A stretch of DNA of 7,167 nucleotides from Brumimicrobium sp040882265 (lineage in GTDB: Bacteria > Bacteroidota > Bacteroidia > Flavobacteriales_D > Crocinitomicaceae). Position 1 is the first letter of the stretch. The number at the start of each line of letters is the position of its first letter. Of this stretch, positions 6,165 through 7,167 are shown in pieces. Both the position numbers and the translations under genes were made by a program. The stretch is taken from assembly GCA_040882265.1 (NCBI GenBank), contig JBBEBO010000034.1, forward strand, positions 1 through 7,167, read 5' to 3'. Below the pieces are notes generated by a model. That model was given only the letters and a program-made list of their open reading frames with translations. It made no database searches and was not told the origin of the DNA.

Positions 6165-6196
6165 CAAATGTAACTTATAAGTTACTATTTTCCAAA
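6165..6196 (-). promoter_or_regulatory. Promoter of the toxin-antitoxin operon
   Basis: On the minus strand TTTG (6193-6196), 20 nt, then TACATTTG (6165-6172) is an exact match to the Bacteroidota housekeeping pattern TTTG-N(17-23)-TAnnTTTG. Only 4 nt separate the -7 box from the GTG start, so the transcript would be nearly or fully leaderless; there is no Shine-Dalgarno sequence. Confidence 0.68.
6170..6185. promoter_or_regulatory. Palindromic operator of the toxin-antitoxin operon
   Basis: GTAACTTATAAGTTAC is a perfect 16-bp palindrome. It fills most of the spacer between the -33 and -7 boxes and overlaps the -7 box by three bases. A dimeric XRE antitoxin bound here would block RNA polymerase, the usual autoregulation of type II toxin-antitoxin operons. 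Binding by this antitoxin is inferred from position and symmetry. Confidence 0.72.
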
Positions 6197-6241
6197 TTTA
6201 TTTTTGAGTAATGGTGGGAGTGGGATGTACTCTAAGTTGTC

Positions 6242-6358
6242 GCAGCTAATAAACGTGGGGCATTTCGGAGCTCTTTCCTGTCCGCCTGCGGCAAAGGTAG
6301 CTACGAAGAACGAACCTTTCGGAAACCACTTTCCGCCCCATGTTTTATTAGGTGCTGT
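6242..6358 (-). repeat. attC-like imperfect palindromic element A
   Basis: Long terminal arms GCAGCTAATAAACGTGGGGC (6242-6261) and its imperfect complement at 6335-6355 match at 18 of 21 aligned positions with one bulged base. On the minus strand it opens ACAGC 19 nt after the stop of the acetyltransferase gene, then CTAATAAAACATGGGGCGG, close to the TAATAATCACAGGTGGCG of element B. The interior (6262-6334) is GC-richer than the genes and holds smaller hairpins, such as CCGC/GCGG near 6282-6291 and the palindrome GTAGCTAC at 6297-6304. Its distal end reads ATTAGC rather than GTTAGC, so it departs most from the other three elements. Together with the promoter it explains most of the 217 bp between the two genes. 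Confidence 0.6.
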
Positions 6359-6377
6359 GTGTGCGTTCGTGCTTTAT

Positions 6378-7154
6378 TTATTCATTCATCTCTTTTTCAA
6401 TAACTTTATCAAATCTGCTGTCCATACAGCTACTCAAATCAGTCGTTATGAACTTTCCATTATAAAATAAACTAAAAATTGTCGCTGGTGTCGGCGCTGA
6501 CTGAGCTTTCTCCAATGTATCCAGTTTGACAACTTTTAATGGTAGATTTCTCTTTTCTGCTGTCTCTACCAACGATTCTTTAGCGTGAAACTCCGCAAAA
6601 GGACATCTATTGGAATAATATACAACGATTCCCTTTTTGTCTGGACATTCACCACTCTTTACAGGTTCATTGAATTTTGGATTCTTCGTGTTATCATCAA
6701 ATTTCATTGCTAATAAACTAAATCCGCTTGAAATTCTTTCTATATCTTCAAATCCTTGTTTCAATAGCCACTTGGTATCACTCATAAAGTGGAATTTTTG
6801 TGTGCCTACCACAGTCACAAGTCCATTTTTACCTTGTTGTTTTGCGTCATTAATTGCGGATTCTAAAAGAGCTTTCCCGTATCCACTTTTCTTGTACTTG
6901 CCTGACACCCAAAAGCAATTGACGTTTAAGTAGTTAGGTGCTGTAATTGGAATCCAAGCATTTTCAGCGGGTCCATATTCAATGAAAACCTTGGCTCTTT
7001 CATCAAGTCGTCTGAAAACATATCCATTACTAAACTCCTTTATGAGCCAATCTTTTTTTGCTTGATAACTATCAGCACATTTCTTATCCGATATGGCACA
7101 ACAAATGTGCTCTGAAGAAATGTTTTCTGTGTTTAAGTCAATGAATTTTTCCAT
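6378..7154 (-). CDS. GNAT N-acetyltransferase with YoaP-type C-terminal domain
   Basis: Predicted 258-residue cytoplasmic protein with the layout of Bacillus YoaP-like proteins (about 250 residues). An N-terminal GNAT domain (about 1-150) transfers an acetyl group from acetyl-CoA to an unknown acceptor: CFWVSGKYKKSGYGKALLES at 80-99 includes the acetyl-CoA pyrophosphate loop K-K-S-G-Y-G-K (88-94), and GLVTVVGTQKFHFMSDTKWLL at 111-131 (cited by position) is followed by QGFEDIER, the usual substrate-side end of the fold. The C-terminal domain (about 165-258) is thioredoxin-like: GIVVYYSNRCPFAEFH begins at 175 with C184-P-F in place of a C-x-x-C motif, then PLKVVKLDTLEKAQSAPTPA at 205-224, where the threonine-proline resembles the thioredoxin cis-proline loop, and FYNGKFITTDLSS at 230-242. 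The start is ATG at 7154, preceded by a modest AACAAGAA; only 13 bp of upstream sequence is visible, so no promoter can be judged. Element A follows its stop. Confidence 0.87.
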   Translation of the reverse strand: MEKFIDLNTENISSEHICCAISDKKCADSYQAKKDWLIKEFSNGYVFRRLDERAKVFIEYGPAENAWIPITAPNYLNVNCFWVSGKYKKSGYGKALLESAINDAKQQGKNGLVTVVGTQKFHFMSDTKWLLKQGFEDIERISSGFSLLAMKFDDNTKNPKFNEPVKSGECPDKKGIVVYYSNRCPFAEFHAKESLVETAEKRNLPLKVVKLDTLEKAQSAPTPATIFSLFYNGKFITTDLSSCMDSRFDKVIEKEMNE

Positions 7155-7167
7155 TTCTTGTTTTTTT

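Noticed and set aside
3156..6358. Interpretation of the repeated palindromes as CRISPR repeats or a single transposon family (MITEs)
   Set aside because: Spacing is gene-sized rather than 30-70 bp, the interiors differ strongly between copies, and no target-site duplications were seen; the fixed position after stop codons fits cassette sites or terminators better.
6204..6470. Plus-strand 88-codon open frame over element A
   Set aside because: Spans the palindromic element and the end of the acetyltransferase gene; composition does not look like a protein and the palindrome explains the open frame.
6637..6933. Plus-strand open frame opposite the acetyltransferase gene
   Set aside because: Antisense shadow of a clear GNAT/YoaP coding sequence.

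Overview
The window looks like a stretch of a Bacteroidota chromosome, probably of the Flavobacteriia type. It is AT-rich. Signal peptides end in S-Q or carry a lipobox followed by K-D-E-D. Shine-Dalgarno sequences are weak or absent, and the best promoters fit the Bacteroidota pattern TTTG - about 20 nt - TAnnTTTG. Every gene I accept is on the minus strand, so transcription runs from the right edge to the left; plus-strand open frames look like shadows.

Layout in the direction of transcription. (1) 7154-6378: a GNAT acetyltransferase fused to a YoaP-type C-terminal domain. (2) 6160-5518: a two-gene type II toxin-antitoxin operon, RelE/HigB-like toxin first and XRE antitoxin second, with a perfect 16-bp palindrome inside its promoter. 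(3) 5404-4454: a secreted protein of unknown function. (4) 4350-4126 and 4126-3332: a short TM2-domain membrane protein, whose only plausible full-length start is ATT, followed by a LamG-like lipoprotein. (5) 3002-1158: a long PLP enzyme of the cystathionine synthase/lyase family, apparently a degenerate half fused to an active half. (6) 943-62: an outer-membrane beta-barrel-like protein.

The most unusual structure is the set of four imperfect palindromic elements at 6242-6358, 5436-5511, 4385-4440 and 3156-3320. Each begins, on the minus strand, with ACAGC 11-19 nt after the stop codon of a gene (GNAT, antitoxin, secreted protein, lipoprotein), and three of them end in GTTA. Three share ACAGC followed by AATAA or TAATAA. 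Each has nested complementary arms. One element at the 3' end of each gene, all genes in one orientation, unrelated cargo and an included toxin-antitoxin module together give the architecture of a gene-cassette array with attC-like sites. The match to canonical integron attC boxes is imperfect and no integrase lies in the window. The PLP-enzyme and barrel genes have no such element after them, so they probably mark the left flank of the array.

Functions in the cassette-like part are unrelated to one another, which suits independently acquired units rather than one pathway. No rRNA, tRNA, CRISPR array, transposase or phage gene was seen.
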